Of a stretch of DNA of 33,353 nt, positions 9,679 through 19,062 are shown piece by piece. Position numbers and translations under genes: made by a program. The stretch covers positions 1-33,353 of the forward strand of contig JABMOM010000042.1 in assembly GCA_013204105.1 (NCBI GenBank), given 5' to 3'. The notes under the pieces were generated by a model. The model was not told the origin of the DNA. It did not search any database and saw nothing but the letters and a program-made list of their open reading frames with translations. This DNA comes from Flavobacteriales bacterium (GTDB taxonomy: Bacteria > Bacteroidota > Bacteroidia > Flavobacteriales_G > Salibacteraceae). The stretch's first letter is position 1. Every line of letters begins with the position of its first letter.

Positions 9679-10202
9679 TACCAATTTCCGAGTGTTCGGT
9701 TGAAGATATCTTGGGTTAGTTTTTCGTTGATCGCTTCGATCAACTGCTCTTCCACTTCAGCCAAGGTCTGAGTAGATGCGTCAAATTGTTCCATGTTCGA
9801 GAATGATTGCTCGTAGCTGTTCTGCTCATTCTTGGTGTCAATGAATCGCACCTTTACTGAAATCGTCAGTCGACTCAAGGTTGTAACCGACGCTGTTGTT
9901 CCTGTAGCAGCTTCATCTCGCTGAACATAGCCTGTGATTTCGCCGTCGATCATTAAGTCTCCATTGTTCTTGACCAAGGTGAGACTCGTTTGACGTAAAA
10001 AACGATCCTTGAGCGCTTCCGTAAAGCTGAGGCTGAGGCTAGGGGGGGCAAGAGGAGTGCGCGTAGCGTCGAAGGTTGCGATGGAAATGGTGTTGACATC
10101 AAGTGAAACGCTGGCTCCGGTGAAAGAGTAATTCACTTTGCAACCTCCGAGGAAGAGCAAAGGAAGGCACAGCCATATTCCCCTGAGGTCAATTGAGGGC
10201 AT
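9678..10202 (-). CDS. lptE: LPS-assembly lipoprotein LptE family
   Basis: A 174-residue lipoprotein with signal ending LLFLGGC (Cys21). The pattern matches the Bacteroidota LptE family: a KVNYSFTGAS start, ISIATFDATRTPLAPPSLS, SFTEALKDRFLRQTSLTLV, a GDLMIDGEITGY strand and a C-terminal EQLIEAINEKLTQDIFNR helix. LptE plugs the LptD barrel and helps deliver lipopolysaccharide to the outer leaflet. The start ATG lies within the end of the sigma-54 activator gene (14-base overlap), implying translational coupling, and the stop overlaps the next start. This gene lies in the same window as waaA but in a different operon. Confidence 0.85.
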   Translation of the reverse strand: MPSIDLRGIWLCLPLLFLGGCKVNYSFTGASVSLDVNTISIATFDATRTPLAPPSLSLSFTEALKDRFLRQTSLTLVKNNGDLMIDGEITGYVQRDEAATGTTASVTTLSRLTISVKVRFIDTKNEQNSYEQSFSNMEQFDASTQTLAEVEEQLIEAINEKLTQDIFNRTLGNW

Positions 10203-11427
10203 ATTCTTTAATCTTTCGGTACAACGTCCTTTCTGATATTCCCAATTCCTGAGCGGCGTTTTTTCTTCTGCCTCGGTGCTTGTGCAAAGCTTTCTTGATC
10301 AACTCCTTCTCTTTTTCTTCAATACTGAGCGACTCTTCTACCACTTCCGATTCGTAAATAGTGCCGTCTGCAGAATAATCTTGATCATAACGTTGGATCT
10401 CATACTCCATTCCTTCTGGAGTAGAAGTTCCACTCGAACCCGCTGTTCTTCCCTCGAGTAAGGGGTAAAGACGTTTGATGGCATCGGTGTCCAAATCAGA
10501 ACCGTTGTTTTCTATGATTTCCATGACCAACTTCTTCAAGTCATTCATGTCATTCTTTAATTCAAACAAAACTTTGTACAAGATCTCCCGTTCGGACATG
10601 TCTTGCTGCTCCTCCTTCTCAAGCACCATTGGAAGCCGGCTCGCCGAAGCGTTGGGAAGGTACCTGGCCAATGTAGGACCGTTGATCTCACGATCGCTCT
10701 CAATGACCGAGACCTGCTCCGTCACATTTTTCAATTGACGGATGTTTCCAGGCCAGCGATAACTTTCCAGCATCGACACGGCGTCTGCAGTAAGTCGAAC
10801 GGGAGGCATGCGGTACTTCTCTCCGAAATCCGACGCGAATTTTCTGAACAGGAGATGGATATCTTCTTTGCGTTCTCGAAGGGGCGGTAGGTGAATTGGA
10901 ACCGTGTTCAATCGGTAGTAGAGGTCTTCCCTAAACTTTCCTTTTTTGATCGCATCGGGGATGTTCACGTTGGTAGCGGTCACTATGCGTACATCCGTCT
11001 TTTCAACCTTGCTCGATCCCACTTTGAGAAATTCGCCCGTTTCCAGCACGCGAAGCAATCGCACCTGGGTCGAGACGGGAAGTTCTGCTACTTCATCCAA
11101 AAAGATGGTGCCGCCATTGGCAACTTCGAAATATCCTTTGCGAGCTTCATGGGCACCCGTGAAGGAGCCTTTTTCGTGACCAAATAGTTCTGAGTCAATC
11201 GTTCCTTCAGGTATAGCACCGCAGTTTACAGCGATATAACCAGCATGCTTTCTGGTGCTGTTGTGGTGAATGATCTGCGGCATGCGCTCCTTTCCCACAC
11301 CACTTTCACCCGTGATGAGTACCGAAAGATCAGTAGGCGAAACGCGCAAGGCAGTTTCGATCGCCCGGTCCAAGATTGGACTGATCCCAATGATTCCAAA
11401 ACGTTGTTTAGCTTGTTGTATCGTCAT
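10189..11427 (-). CDS. Sigma-54 interacting AAA+ transcriptional activator, no receiver domain
   Basis: The 412-residue protein starts directly in the AAA+ domain: Walker A GESGVGKE (residues 40-47), the sigma-54 contact loop GSFTGA (87-92), Walker [13 protein letters not shown] (105-115) and arginine-finger region [11 protein letters not shown] helical linker rich in E, K and D follows (~270-330), and a Fis-type helix-turn-helix ends the protein ([20 protein letters not shown]). There is no N-terminal receiver, GAF or PAS domain, so it is either constitutively active or regulated in trans. Its ATG overlaps the miaB stop by four bases (ATGA) and its end overlaps lptE by 14, so it is fully embedded in this operon. 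Targets cannot be read from the sequence. Confidence 0.92.
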   Translation of the reverse strand: MTIQQAKQRFGIIGISPILDRAIETALRVSPTDLSVLITGESGVGKERMPQIIHHNSTRKHAGYIAVNCGAIPEGTIDSELFGHEKGSFTGAHEARKGYFEVANGGTIFLDEVAELPVSTQVRLLRVLETGEFLKVGSSKVEKTDVRIVTATNVNIPDAIKKGKFREDLYYRLNTVPIHLPPLRERKEDIHLLFRKFASDFGEKYRMPPVRLTADAVSMLESYRWPGNIRQLKNVTEQVSVIESDREINGPTLARYLPNASASRLPMVLEKEEQQDMSEREILYKVLFELKNDMNDLKKLVMEIIENNGSDLDTDAIKRLYPLLEGRTAGSSGTSTPEGMEYEIQRYDQDYSADGTIYESEVVEESLSIEEKEKELIKKALHKHRGRRKNAAQELGISERTLYRKIKEYALN

Positions 11428-12854
11428 GCTTTTTCTACGATTTCTCCGATGAGCGTGGCCGAGGTGCAGTCGGTTATCTTCACCTGCACATAGTCTCCAA
11501 ACTTATGATCGCCTTTTGGAAAGACACACATGACGTTCTGGGTATTTCTGCCACAAAACTGAGCATCGCTCCTCTTGGATGAACCTTCTACCAATACTTT
11601 AAATGTCTTTCCGACCGAACGCTTGTTGCTTTCTAGGGAGTGCTCCATTTGCAATTGTATGATCTCATTCAATCGCCGTTTCTTTTCTTCTAGGGGCACG
11701 TCGTCTTCAAATTTCCGTTCGGCAAGCGTCTTTGGACGTTCACTGTAGAAGAACATGTAGGCGAAGTCATACTTTACAGCTTGCATCAAACTCAATGTAT
11801 CCGCATGCTGTTCTTCGGTCTCACCGCAAAATCCAGCAATGACATCCGTGCTGATGCCACAATCCGGCATAATCCTGCGGATGGCGTCGATTCTATTGAA
11901 ATACCATTCGCGGGTATAACCTCGGTTCATCCTCTGCAAGACGTCGCTGTTTCCCGACTGAACAGGCAAGTGGATGTATTTGCAAATATTTTCGTGTTTA
12001 GCCATCGCGTACAAGACCTCATCGGTCATGTCTTTGGGGTGTGATGTGCTGAAACGAATGCGTAGATCGGGATGCACCTGGGCGACCTTCTCAAGCAGTT
12101 GCGCGAAATTGACGCTCTCCTTTGCATTGTCGATCACCTCACTTTTCTTGCTCATGTTCCAGCGGTAGCTGTCTACGTTCTGGCCAAGAAGTGTGACTTC
12201 CCTATACCCGCGATTGAAGAGGTCAGCGGCTTCAGCAACGATCGATTCAGGGTCACGGCTCCGCTCTCTTCCTCGCGTGAAAGGAACCACGCAAAAACTG
12301 CACATGTTGTCACAGCCCCGCATGATCGAAATGAAGGCACTGATGCCATTGGTGTCGAGTCGAACCGGTTTGATCTCAGCATAGGTCTCTTCTCGCGAAA
12401 GCAATACGTTTACTGCCTTTTGCCCAGATTCCACCTCCTGTATTAAACCAGGAAGTTCTCGGTACGCATCAGGACCCGCAACCAAGTCAACAAGCTTCTC
12501 TTCTTCGAGAAGCTGAGATTTGAGACGTTCAGCCATGCAACCTAGAATTCCAATCACCTTGTCTGGATTTGCCTTTTTCTCTTGATTGAATTGTTTCAAT
12601 CGATTGCGAACGCGTTGCTCCGCATTGTCGCGAATCGAGCAAGTGTTGATCAGAACGACATCAGCTTCATCAGCAGATGCCGTGGTCTCGTATCCGGCTT
12701 GTCCCATAATAGACGCGACGATCTCGCTATCAGAAAAATTCATCTGACAGCCATAGCTTTCTACATAGACCTTCTTTCCGTTCAGAAGTTCACTCTGTGC
12801 CTTGAGTACTATTGCCTCTCCTTGCCGCTGTTCTTCTAGCATTTCTTCGCTCAT
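11424..12854 (-). CDS. miaB: tRNA-2-methylthio-N6-isopentenyladenosine synthase MiaB
   Basis: A 476-residue radical-SAM methylthiotransferase that modifies A37 of tRNAs reading U-starting codons. The N-terminal domain has the three cluster cysteines (C36, C72, C106), the radical-SAM triad is CDNMCSFC (C181, C185, C188), and a TRAM domain follows at the C-terminus (~410-476, ending GEIVEKA). Length is normal, with a short ~25-residue N-terminal extension rich in E and Q before the conserved KVYVESYGC. It is the promoter-proximal gene of the operon running to secG; a good TAnnTTTG box lies just upstream. Confidence 0.97.
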   Translation of the reverse strand: MSEEMLEEQRQGEAIVLKAQSELLNGKKVYVESYGCQMNFSDSEIVASIMGQAGYETTASADEADVVLINTCSIRDNAEQRVRNRLKQFNQEKKANPDKVIGILGCMAERLKSQLLEEEKLVDLVAGPDAYRELPGLIQEVESGQKAVNVLLSREETYAEIKPVRLDTNGISAFISIMRGCDNMCSFCVVPFTRGRERSRDPESIVAEAADLFNRGYREVTLLGQNVDSYRWNMSKKSEVIDNAKESVNFAQLLEKVAQVHPDLRIRFSTSHPKDMTDEVLYAMAKHENICKYIHLPVQSGNSDVLQRMNRGYTREWYFNRIDAIRRIMPDCGISTDVIAGFCGETEEQHADTLSLMQAVKYDFAYMFFYSERPKTLAERKFEDDVPLEEKKRRLNEIIQLQMEHSLESNKRSVGKTFKVLVEGSSKRSDAQFCGRNTQNVMCVFPKGDHKFGDYVQVKITDCTSATLIGEIVEKA

Positions 12855-12880
12855 CGACCTTGCTGTTTTTTAAAGGTCAG

Positions 12881-12909
12881 CAAAGGTACGGAATCGACTT
12901 GGCTGCAAA
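12881..12909 (-). promoter_or_regulatory. Bacteroidota-type promoter of miaB operon
   Basis: On the minus strand a perfect -7 box TACCTTTG (12888-12881) is preceded after 17 bases by TTTG (12909-12906). The spacing is slightly shorter than the usual ~19. The ATG follows 26 bases after the -7 box. Confidence 0.55.
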
Positions 12910-13015
12910 AATGTCAGGTGTTAAAATCGCTTGTTGAGGGGTTGCTATACCATAAAGAGAAACGAAGCAATATATTTTGCGTTTTATTTGCACTCATCGA
13001 AATGAGAGGAAGCAT

Positions 13016-15319
13016 ATGAATTTGGTGATTGTTGAGTCTCCTGCGAAAGCAAAGACAATTGAAGGGTATTTAGGAAAGGATTTTGTCGTACGGTCCAGCT
13101 ATGGGCACGTTCGGGATCTTCCAACGAAAGGACTTTCGGTAGACCTTGAGAATGATTTTAAGCCCGATTATGTAGTAATGCCTGACAAGAAAAAGGTCAT
13201 TACCGAATTGAAAAAATTGAGTAAAGACGCCGAAATGGTCTGGCTCGCGACGGATGAGGACCGTGAAGGAGAGGCCATCAGTTGGCATTTATTCGAGGCA
13301 CTTGGACTGAAAGAGGATAAAACCAAGCGCATTGTGTTTCATGAGATCACCAAGCCGGCGATCATGAGCGCGATCGATAATCCAAGGCAGATCGATAAAA
13401 ATTTGGTGGATGCCCAGCAGGCTCGAAGAGTACTGGATCGGATCGTTGGATTTGAATTGAGCCCAGTTCTCTGGAAAAAAGTAAAACCTTCCCTTTCTGC
13501 TGGTCGTGTGCAGTCTGTCACAGTGCGTTTAATTGTGCAGCGTGAAAAAGAAGTCGATGCATTCACGTCGAAACCTTATTTCAAGGTAAGGGCGGTTTTT
13601 TCGTCGGATGGAAAGATATTTTCCGCGGATCTGTCCAAACGCTTGGAGTCCGAAGCAGAAGTGAAGGATTTCCTGAAACGATGCGAGAAAGCTTCATTCG
13701 TAGTGAATTCGGTAGATAAGAAACCAGGAAAGAAATCTCCGGCGGCGCCCTTTACCACATCAACCTTGCAGCAGGAAGCGGCTAGGAAGCTGGGTAACTC
13801 GGTAGCTCAGACCATGCGCCTGGCGCAGAGTCTTTACGAAGCAGGAAAGATTACCTACATGCGAACGGATTCGGTCAACTTGAGCACAACGGCCATTGAG
13901 GCCGCCAAGGCCGAGATCATGAGTCAGTATGGCGACGACTACACGAATCCACGAAAATATTCTACCAAGACGGCAAATGCCCAAGAAGCGCACGAAGCAA
14001 TCCGCCCGACTTATTTCAATCGACTTCAGGTTTCGGATGACAAGCGAGAACAACGCCTCTATGAATTGATCTGGAAGCGGGCCATTGCCTCGCAGATGAG
14101 CGACGCGAAATTGTTGCGCACAACTATCCGCATCGGTGCTGAGGGATTGGAAGAGCTGTTTGAAGTGAAGGGTGAGATCATCACGTTCGATGGCTTTTTG
14201 AAAGTCTACATGGAGGGTTCGGATGATGAGAACGAAGAGGAGAACAATGCCAACCTCCCCAATGTGAACGCAGGAGATAAGCTTGGTCAAGAATCATTTG
14301 AAGCCACGCAGCGCTTTACACACCACCCGCCCCGATATTCGGAAGCTAGTCTGGTCAAGAAATTGGAAGAGCTTGGGATCGGCAGACCATCAACCTATGC
14401 GCCGACCATTAGCACCGTTCAAAAGCGAGGCTATGTAGTGAAGGAAGACCGCGATGGAAAGGAACGCGTTTACACGGTCATCACACAAAAGGGTTCTGAA
14501 CTTAGCCAAGAAGAGCGTACGGAGAATACCGGCGCTGAACGGAATAAACTCTTTCCGACGGATATTGGAGTTGTCGTAAACGATTTTCTTGAGGAGAATT
14601 TCCCCAACATCCTGGATTACCATTTCACGGCAAGTGTAGAGGAGGAGTTTGACCATATATCTCGGGGTGAGCTGCAGTGGTCGACGATGCTCTCTAAGTT
14701 TTATAAACCTTTCCATGCCACGGTTGAAAACACGCTAGAGCATTCGGAGCGAGCCACGGGAGAACGCGTGTTGGGTGATGATCCAAAGACGGGAAAACCC
14801 GTCATCGCAAGACTTGGTCGATATGGGCCCATGGTTCAAATCGGAGTGGTAAGCGATGAAGAGAAACCACAATTTGCAAAACTTCGCGATGGTCAGAGCA
14901 TCCAAACCATTGAATTGGCAGATGCCCTAGAGTTGTTCAAGTTGCCGCGAAGCGTGGGCGAGTACGAGGGTAAAGAGGTGATTGCCTCCGCAGGTCGCTT
15001 CGGTCCGTTTGTTCGCTTTGATGGAGGCTTTTACAACCTCGGTGAATTGGATCCATTGGAAGTCACTTTGGATCAGGCGATCGAGGTGATTGTCACCAAA
15101 AAGGAAGAAGCAAAAAAAGCGATCATCCACGAATTTGATCATGATCCAATCATCAAGGTTTTGAAAGGGAGATTCGGTCCGTACATGACCTTGGGGAAGG
15201 AAAATTACAAGCTTCCGAAGACAGAAGATCCGGAGGCCCTTACCTTGGAACGTTGCTTAGAGATCATTGAAAGTTCTGAGCCGACCAACAAGGGTAAAAG
15301 AAGAAAAGGCAAGAAATAA
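13016..15319 (+). CDS. topA: DNA topoisomerase I (TopA)
   Basis: The 767-residue type IA topoisomerase relaxes negative supercoils. I start at ATG 13016 because MNLVIVESPAKAKT is the canonical N-terminus; an upstream TTG at 12977 would add an unsupported 13 residues and overlaps likely promoter sequence. The Toprim domain has E7 and the TDEDREGEAISWH motif, and the catalytic tyrosine is Y281 in ITYMRTDS. The C-terminal part has Topo_C repeats of the GRYGP, GRFGPFVRFDGGFYNL and GRFGPYM type instead of four-cysteine zinc ribbons, followed by a lysine-rich tail. It diverges from miaB across 161 bp and is followed after 9 bp by the arginase-like gene. Confidence 0.97.
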   Translation: MNLVIVESPAKAKTIEGYLGKDFVVRSSYGHVRDLPTKGLSVDLENDFKPDYVVMPDKKKVITELKKLSKDAEMVWLATDEDREGEAISWHLFEALGLKEDKTKRIVFHEITKPAIMSAIDNPRQIDKNLVDAQQARRVLDRIVGFELSPVLWKKVKPSLSAGRVQSVTVRLIVQREKEVDAFTSKPYFKVRAVFSSDGKIFSADLSKRLESEAEVKDFLKRCEKASFVVNSVDKKPGKKSPAAPFTTSTLQQEAARKLGNSVAQTMRLAQSLYEAGKITYMRTDSVNLSTTAIEAAKAEIMSQYGDDYTNPRKYSTKTANAQEAHEAIRPTYFNRLQVSDDKREQRLYELIWKRAIASQMSDAKLLRTTIRIGAEGLEELFEVKGEIITFDGFLKVYMEGSDDENEEENNANLPNVNAGDKLGQESFEATQRFTHHPPRYSEASLVKKLEELGIGRPSTYAPTISTVQKRGYVVKEDRDGKERVYTVITQKGSELSQEERTENTGAERNKLFPTDIGVVVNDFLEENFPNILDYHFTASVEEEFDHISRGELQWSTMLSKFYKPFHATVENTLEHSERATGERVLGDDPKTGKPVIARLGRYGPMVQIGVVSDEEKPQFAKLRDGQSIQTIELADALELFKLPRSVGEYEGKEVIASAGRFGPFVRFDGGFYNLGELDPLEVTLDQAIEVIVTKKEEAKKAIIHEFDHDPIIKVLKGRFGPYMTLGKENYKLPKTEDPEALTLERCLEIIESSEPTNKGKRRKGKK

Positions 15320-15328
15320 CCGCTTCCA

Positions 15329-16465
15329 ATGGAACTCAGCCATTACTTCAAAGGAATTGAGATCGAGAGCGATCGAAAAGCTACCCTGATCGATAGCATC
15401 ACAGCGTATTCGGACGGATTGGATTGCCGAGACTTTGATCTCGCCATATTATACGTTCCCGAAAATCGATGGATGAGCAATGAACGTGCTGACCACGCCT
15501 ATCAGATCACAGCGGTCCTCAACGAATTTGCATCCCTCTTTGTGCACGACTACGAACCGAAGATTCTCAACTTTGGAGAGTTCGTTCTCGGCAATGAAAT
15601 TGCTGATACCGAAGCGGGTCTTTCCGAAGTGATCGGTCACCTCGTAAAATCCAAGGTGATTCCGATTATCCTTGGTGGCGGGAGAAACTTAACCTATTCG
15701 GTTTACAAGTCGTTTGAAGCGCAGGAGCAGATCGTGAACATAACTTCAGTAGATAACTACCTGAACTTGGATGAGAGTACCATTCAGAATTATGTCGGAA
15801 GGATCATTAAGGAGCAGCCGAACTTTTTATTCAATTACTCGAACATTGGTTACCAGACCTATTTCGTTTCACCCGGCGAACTTGAATTGGCAGATGAACT
15901 CTACTTTGACACCTATCGATTAGGTGTTGTGAGAAGAGAAGTGTTCAGTGTTGAACCTGTCCTTCGAAGCGCAGAAGTGACCTCTTTTTCAATGGACGCG
16001 ATCAAGTCAAGTGATTTCGGTGCCAACTGCGAACCCCAGCCAAACGGTATCTATGCTGAAGAAGCTTGTCAGATGTTTCGTTACATCGGTCTGGCTGAAA
16101 AGACGAAGGTTGTTCTCATTACGGAATTGACAGGCGAAGGAGCAACGCGTAGAGACGATCTGTTGCTCGCTGAAATGCTTTGGTGCGTTGTGGACGGATA
16201 CTACGGACGGCGTTCGGAGATCCCTGGCTCCAAGAAAGAAGGATTCCTCAAGTATCGCGTTCCGCTGCGCAACGATGAATTCCAATTGATCTTTTATAAA
16301 AGTGCCGCTACCGATCGGTGGTGGATGGAAGTTCCGGTACCCCCTCAATATGCCAACAAGTACAGGAAACATCATTTGGTTCCTTGCGCATATGAAGACT
16401 ACTTGATAGCCACGCGGGACGATCTACCAGAAAGGTGGTGGAAAGCCTATAAAAAAATGCTCTGA
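15329..16465 (+). CDS. Arginase/formimidoylglutamase-fold protein lacking canonical metal ligands
   Basis: The 378-residue protein matches a Bacteroidota family usually labelled formimidoylglutamase or arginase. It retains fold signatures (IPIILGGGRNLTY at 112-123, a FLFNYSNIGYQTYFV segment, LYFDTYRLG, PNGIYAEEACQMFRYIG, and a DRWWMEVPVP...LVPCAYEDY...RWWKAYKKM ending). The classical Mn ligands are absent: GGDHS is GGGRN (116-120), DAHxD is VDNYLNLD (141-148), and the SxDxDxxDP motif is SFSMDAIKSSD (219-229). The bases 9 bp after topA suggest co-transcription. I therefore regard the assigned enzymatic activity as doubtful; a non-catalytic role, perhaps linked to the T9SS genes that follow, is an inference. 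Confidence 0.8.
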   Translation: MELSHYFKGIEIESDRKATLIDSITAYSDGLDCRDFDLAILYVPENRWMSNERADHAYQITAVLNEFASLFVHDYEPKILNFGEFVLGNEIADTEAGLSEVIGHLVKSKVIPIILGGGRNLTYSVYKSFEAQEQIVNITSVDNYLNLDESTIQNYVGRIIKEQPNFLFNYSNIGYQTYFVSPGELELADELYFDTYRLGVVRREVFSVEPVLRSAEVTSFSMDAIKSSDFGANCEPQPNGIYAEEACQMFRYIGLAEKTKVVLITELTGEGATRRDDLLLAEMLWCVVDGYYGRRSEIPGSKKEGFLKYRVPLRNDEFQLIFYKSAATDRWWMEVPVPPQYANKYRKHHLVPCAYEDYLIATRDDLPERWWKAYKKML

Positions 16466-16528
16466 ACAGGGTTTCATCGGGGAAGTGAACCGATTGATGT
16501 TGAAAAACTGCACTGTTCGTGGAAAATC

Positions 16529-16558
16529 TTGACTCCATTTGAATTTTAAGTAATTTAG
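16529..16558 (+). promoter_or_regulatory. Candidate promoter of the sprF-gldKLMN cluster
   Basis: TTG at 16529-16531 lies 19 bases before TAATTTAG (16551-16558), a one-mismatch version of the TAnnTTTG -7 box, at the normal spacing. The sprF-like ATG follows 34 bases later. Confidence 0.45.
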
Positions 16559-16592
16559 CGACTCTCAAAAATCTAGACCTGTAGTACGTCCT

Positions 16593-17609
16593 ATGAATTT
16601 TAAGATTGGAATACTTTTCGTGGCTATAGCGGTTTCCGCCGCAACAGCAACCCAGGCACAGCAGGACCCACAGTTCAGCATGAACGTGAATAATAAGCTG
16701 TTCTTCAATCCTGCATATGCTGGAATGAATGATGGCATCTGCGTTTATACCATCGGCCGACAGCAATGGGTTGGGTTTGAGGGTCGTCCAGAATCTTACT
16801 TGTTGGGTGGACATGGTACGTTTACCATCCCTGGCATTAACTTAAGGAGTGGTGGAGGCTTGGTGGTTTTGGGTGATGCACTCGGTCAGATGCATTTCAC
16901 GACAGTGAAAGGGATGTACAGCGCACATATCCCCTTGGATATCATAGGTAGTGATCCCGGACACTTAGGTGTTGGCGTCTCCGTTGGAGCCATTCAATTT
17001 GGAATTGGAAACAACTGGAGAAGCGTAAGCCCATCTTACAGTGACCCACTTATTCCGGATGGTGGATACCAGGCAACCTCATTTGATATGGACTTTGGTC
17101 TTTGGTATCAAACAAGTAAGTTATACGTGGGTGCGTCGATGTCTCACTTGAACCAAGCATCTTTTTCTGATACAGGTAGACTTCCTGGCTTTGACGACAA
17201 TCCAGAGGTTGTGAATTGGAATACAAGTTTTAAAATGAAGTCGCATTTGTTTGTGACGGCTGGATATGACTTTCCGCTACCGAATCCTTTGTTCGTTCTT
17301 AAGCCTTCGATCTTCGTGAAATCTGATCTGGTAACTGCTCAAATTGACCTTAATGCGATCGTGGAGTACAATAATTTTATTTGGGGAGGGTTAACCTATA
17401 GGTACATCGATGCTGTGGCAGTTATGGCAGGTGTCAATTGGCTTCCTGGTTATATCCCTGGAACCGTGCGCGCCGGTTATGCGTATGATGTTACCACTAA
17501 CAGACTTGCAAGTGGAAGCAGTGGATCTCATGAGATTTTCCTGCAATACTGTTTGCAGCTGAAACAGAAATCCCCAGTTTCTAGACATAAGAGCGTCAGG
17601 TTCTTATAG
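16593..17609 (+). CDS. PorP/SprF-family T9SS outer membrane protein
   Basis: A 338-residue protein with a cleavable signal (hydrophobic ~6-20, ending ATATQA before QQDPQF). The mature start DPQFSMNVNNKLFFNPAYAG is the hallmark of the PorP/SprF family, and alternating aromatic/glycine strands to the C-terminus fit a 14-stranded outer-membrane barrel. Family members anchor T9SS cargo or secretion components at the cell surface; SprF serves SprB in Flavobacterium and PorP acts with PorK/PorN in Porphyromonas. Its position directly before gldK is the conserved arrangement of porP-porK-porL-porM-porN. Which of the two roles applies is not decided by sequence. Confidence 0.9.
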   Translation: MNFKIGILFVAIAVSAATATQAQQDPQFSMNVNNKLFFNPAYAGMNDGICVYTIGRQQWVGFEGRPESYLLGGHGTFTIPGINLRSGGGLVVLGDALGQMHFTTVKGMYSAHIPLDIIGSDPGHLGVGVSVGAIQFGIGNNWRSVSPSYSDPLIPDGGYQATSFDMDFGLWYQTSKLYVGASMSHLNQASFSDTGRLPGFDDNPEVVNWNTSFKMKSHLFVTAGYDFPLPNPLFVLKPSIFVKSDLVTAQIDLNAIVEYNNFIWGGLTYRYIDAVAVMAGVNWLPGYIPGTVRAGYAYDVTTNRLASGSSGSHEIFLQYCLQLKQKSPVSRHKSVRFL

Positions 17610-17617
17610 GATTCGCT

Positions 17618-17625
17618 TACTTTTG
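17618..17625 (+). promoter_or_regulatory. -7 box upstream of gldK
   Basis: TACTTTTG is a perfect TAnnTTTG box in the 69-bp gap before gldK. No TTG lies at the standard distance upstream, so only the -7 half is supported. It would give gldKLMN its own transcript. Confidence 0.4.
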
Positions 17626-17667
17626 TAACTTTTGAGTTCAACCCTCAAGAAAGTTCTAAACCAAAAA

Positions 17668-17673
17668 AAGGAG
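17668..17673 (+). promoter_or_regulatory. Shine-Dalgarno site of gldK
   Basis: AAGGAG ends five bases before the gldK ATG at 17679. Clear Shine-Dalgarno sites are scarce in front of most other genes in this window, so this one stands out and fixes the start. Confidence 0.6.
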
Positions 17674-17678
17674 ATAAT

Positions 17679-19004
17679 ATGAAAAGATTGCTCAAATACT
17701 CAGTGGCGGCGGCACTCGTGTTGCCTTTCCTTCTGAGCAGTTGCGGAAGCTCCGGAAATGGTCAGTTGATCGGTGTTCAGAACAGGATAGCCTGGTATCA
17801 ACCCGATCCATATGGTATGCTCTACCTTCCGATGGGCTCCTATAATATGGGACCCAGCGACCAAGACGTGCCATACGCTACTACGGCTAAGTCAAAAACC
17901 GTTTCGGTTCAAGCATTCTACATGGATGAGACCGAGGTTACCAATAATGAATACCGTCAGTTTGTTTACTGGGTACGCGATAGTATCGCACGCCGCATCC
18001 TCGGTGAGGAAGTAGATGAGGAGGAATACCTCATTACGGTGAATTATTATGATGAGGACATCGATCCGCCTCATATCGATTGGAATTCACGCATTGATTG
18101 GGAAGATCCCGATCAGCGTGAGGCGCTGGAAGTTATGTACTATCCAGAATTTGAGCGATTCAGAGGGCGCAGAGAAATCGACGCAAGAAAGCTTGATTTT
18201 GAATACTTCTGGATCGACTATCGCGATGCGGCAAGAAAAGGTGGCCCAGGTGCTCCTCTTCGGCAACGTGGTATGACAGACCGTTCGATCTTCATCAAGC
18301 GAGATGTCATCAATGTTTATCCGGATACATTGTGTTGGGTACATGATTTCACGTACGCCTTCAATGAGCCGATGACCAAGATGTACTTCAGCCACCCGGC
18401 ATATGATGATTACCCAGTAGTGGGAGTCACTTGGAAGCAGGCAAGGGCCTTTGGAATCTGGAGAACGGAATTGCTCAATCACTACTTGAGAGAAATCGGG
18501 GGTGGTCGTGTGCAAGATTTTCGACTTCCAACAGAGTCAGAATGGGAATATGCCGCAAGAGGTGGTCTGGACTTGGCTCCTTATCCATGGGGCGGACCGT
18601 ATATCCGGAATACACGAGGATGTTTCCTCGCCAACTTTAAGCCGATGCGCGGTAACTATGTTGACGATGGTGGATTCCATACTGTACCTGTAAATTCTTA
18701 TTCTCCAAACGACTATGGTTTGTACTGCATGTCAGGAAACGTAGGCGAGTGGACAAGTAATGCATTTGATGAGTCTTCTTTCGACTTTGCCCATGATCTG
18801 AACATGGACTATGTTTACGAAGCAAAGGATGACGATCCTCCCGTTCTGAAGCGAAAGGTTATTCGCGGAGGTAGCTGGAAGGACATAGGATATTATCTAC
18901 AAACGGGTACACGTAGCTATGAGTATCAGGATACAGCTAAGAGTTATATTGGTTTTAGAAACGTAATGACTTTCCTTGGCCGTGCCAAGGGGGATGATAT
19001 TTGA
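17679..19004 (+). CDS. gldK: T9SS/gliding ring lipoprotein GldK (PorK)
   Basis: A 441-residue outer-membrane lipoprotein with signal ending LPFLLSSC (Cys22). The mature part is an FGE-sulfatase (SUMF1-like) domain: LPMGSYNMGPSD, MDETEVTNNEYRQFV, PVVGVTWKQARAFGIWR, FRLPTESEWEYAARGG and a closing IRGGSWKDIGYYLQTGTR. The cysteines used by true formylglycine-generating enzymes in the RGGSW region are absent, as expected for a structural family member. GldK with GldN forms the large periplasmic ring of the T9SS attached to the outer membrane. An aspartate/glutamate-rich insert (residues ~100-170) matches known GldK. It leads the gldKLMN run and has a good Shine-Dalgarno site. Confidence 0.96.
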   Translation: MKRLLKYSVAAALVLPFLLSSCGSSGNGQLIGVQNRIAWYQPDPYGMLYLPMGSYNMGPSDQDVPYATTAKSKTVSVQAFYMDETEVTNNEYRQFVYWVRDSIARRILGEEVDEEEYLITVNYYDEDIDPPHIDWNSRIDWEDPDQREALEVMYYPEFERFRGRREIDARKLDFEYFWIDYRDAARKGGPGAPLRQRGMTDRSIFIKRDVINVYPDTLCWVHDFTYAFNEPMTKMYFSHPAYDDYPVVGVTWKQARAFGIWRTELLNHYLREIGGGRVQDFRLPTESEWEYAARGGLDLAPYPWGGPYIRNTRGCFLANFKPMRGNYVDDGGFHTVPVNSYSPNDYGLYCMSGNVGEWTSNAFDESSFDFAHDLNMDYVYEAKDDDPPVLKRKVIRGGSWKDIGYYLQTGTRSYEYQDTAKSYIGFRNVMTFLGRAKGDDI

Positions 19005-19062
19005 TAATTTTCAACGTCTTTTTTAACTATAACTATAAACACAACCCAAATCGTTATTAATT

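Noticed and set aside
12977-13015. Upstream TTG start extending TopA by 13 residues
   Set aside because: The extension is not part of the family N-terminus, and the region looks like leader or promoter sequence; ATG 13016 gives the canonical start.
17679-19004. GldK as an active formylglycine-generating or sulfatase-modifying enzyme
   Set aside because: The catalytic cysteines of the RGGSW region are missing, and the context is the T9SS ring operon.
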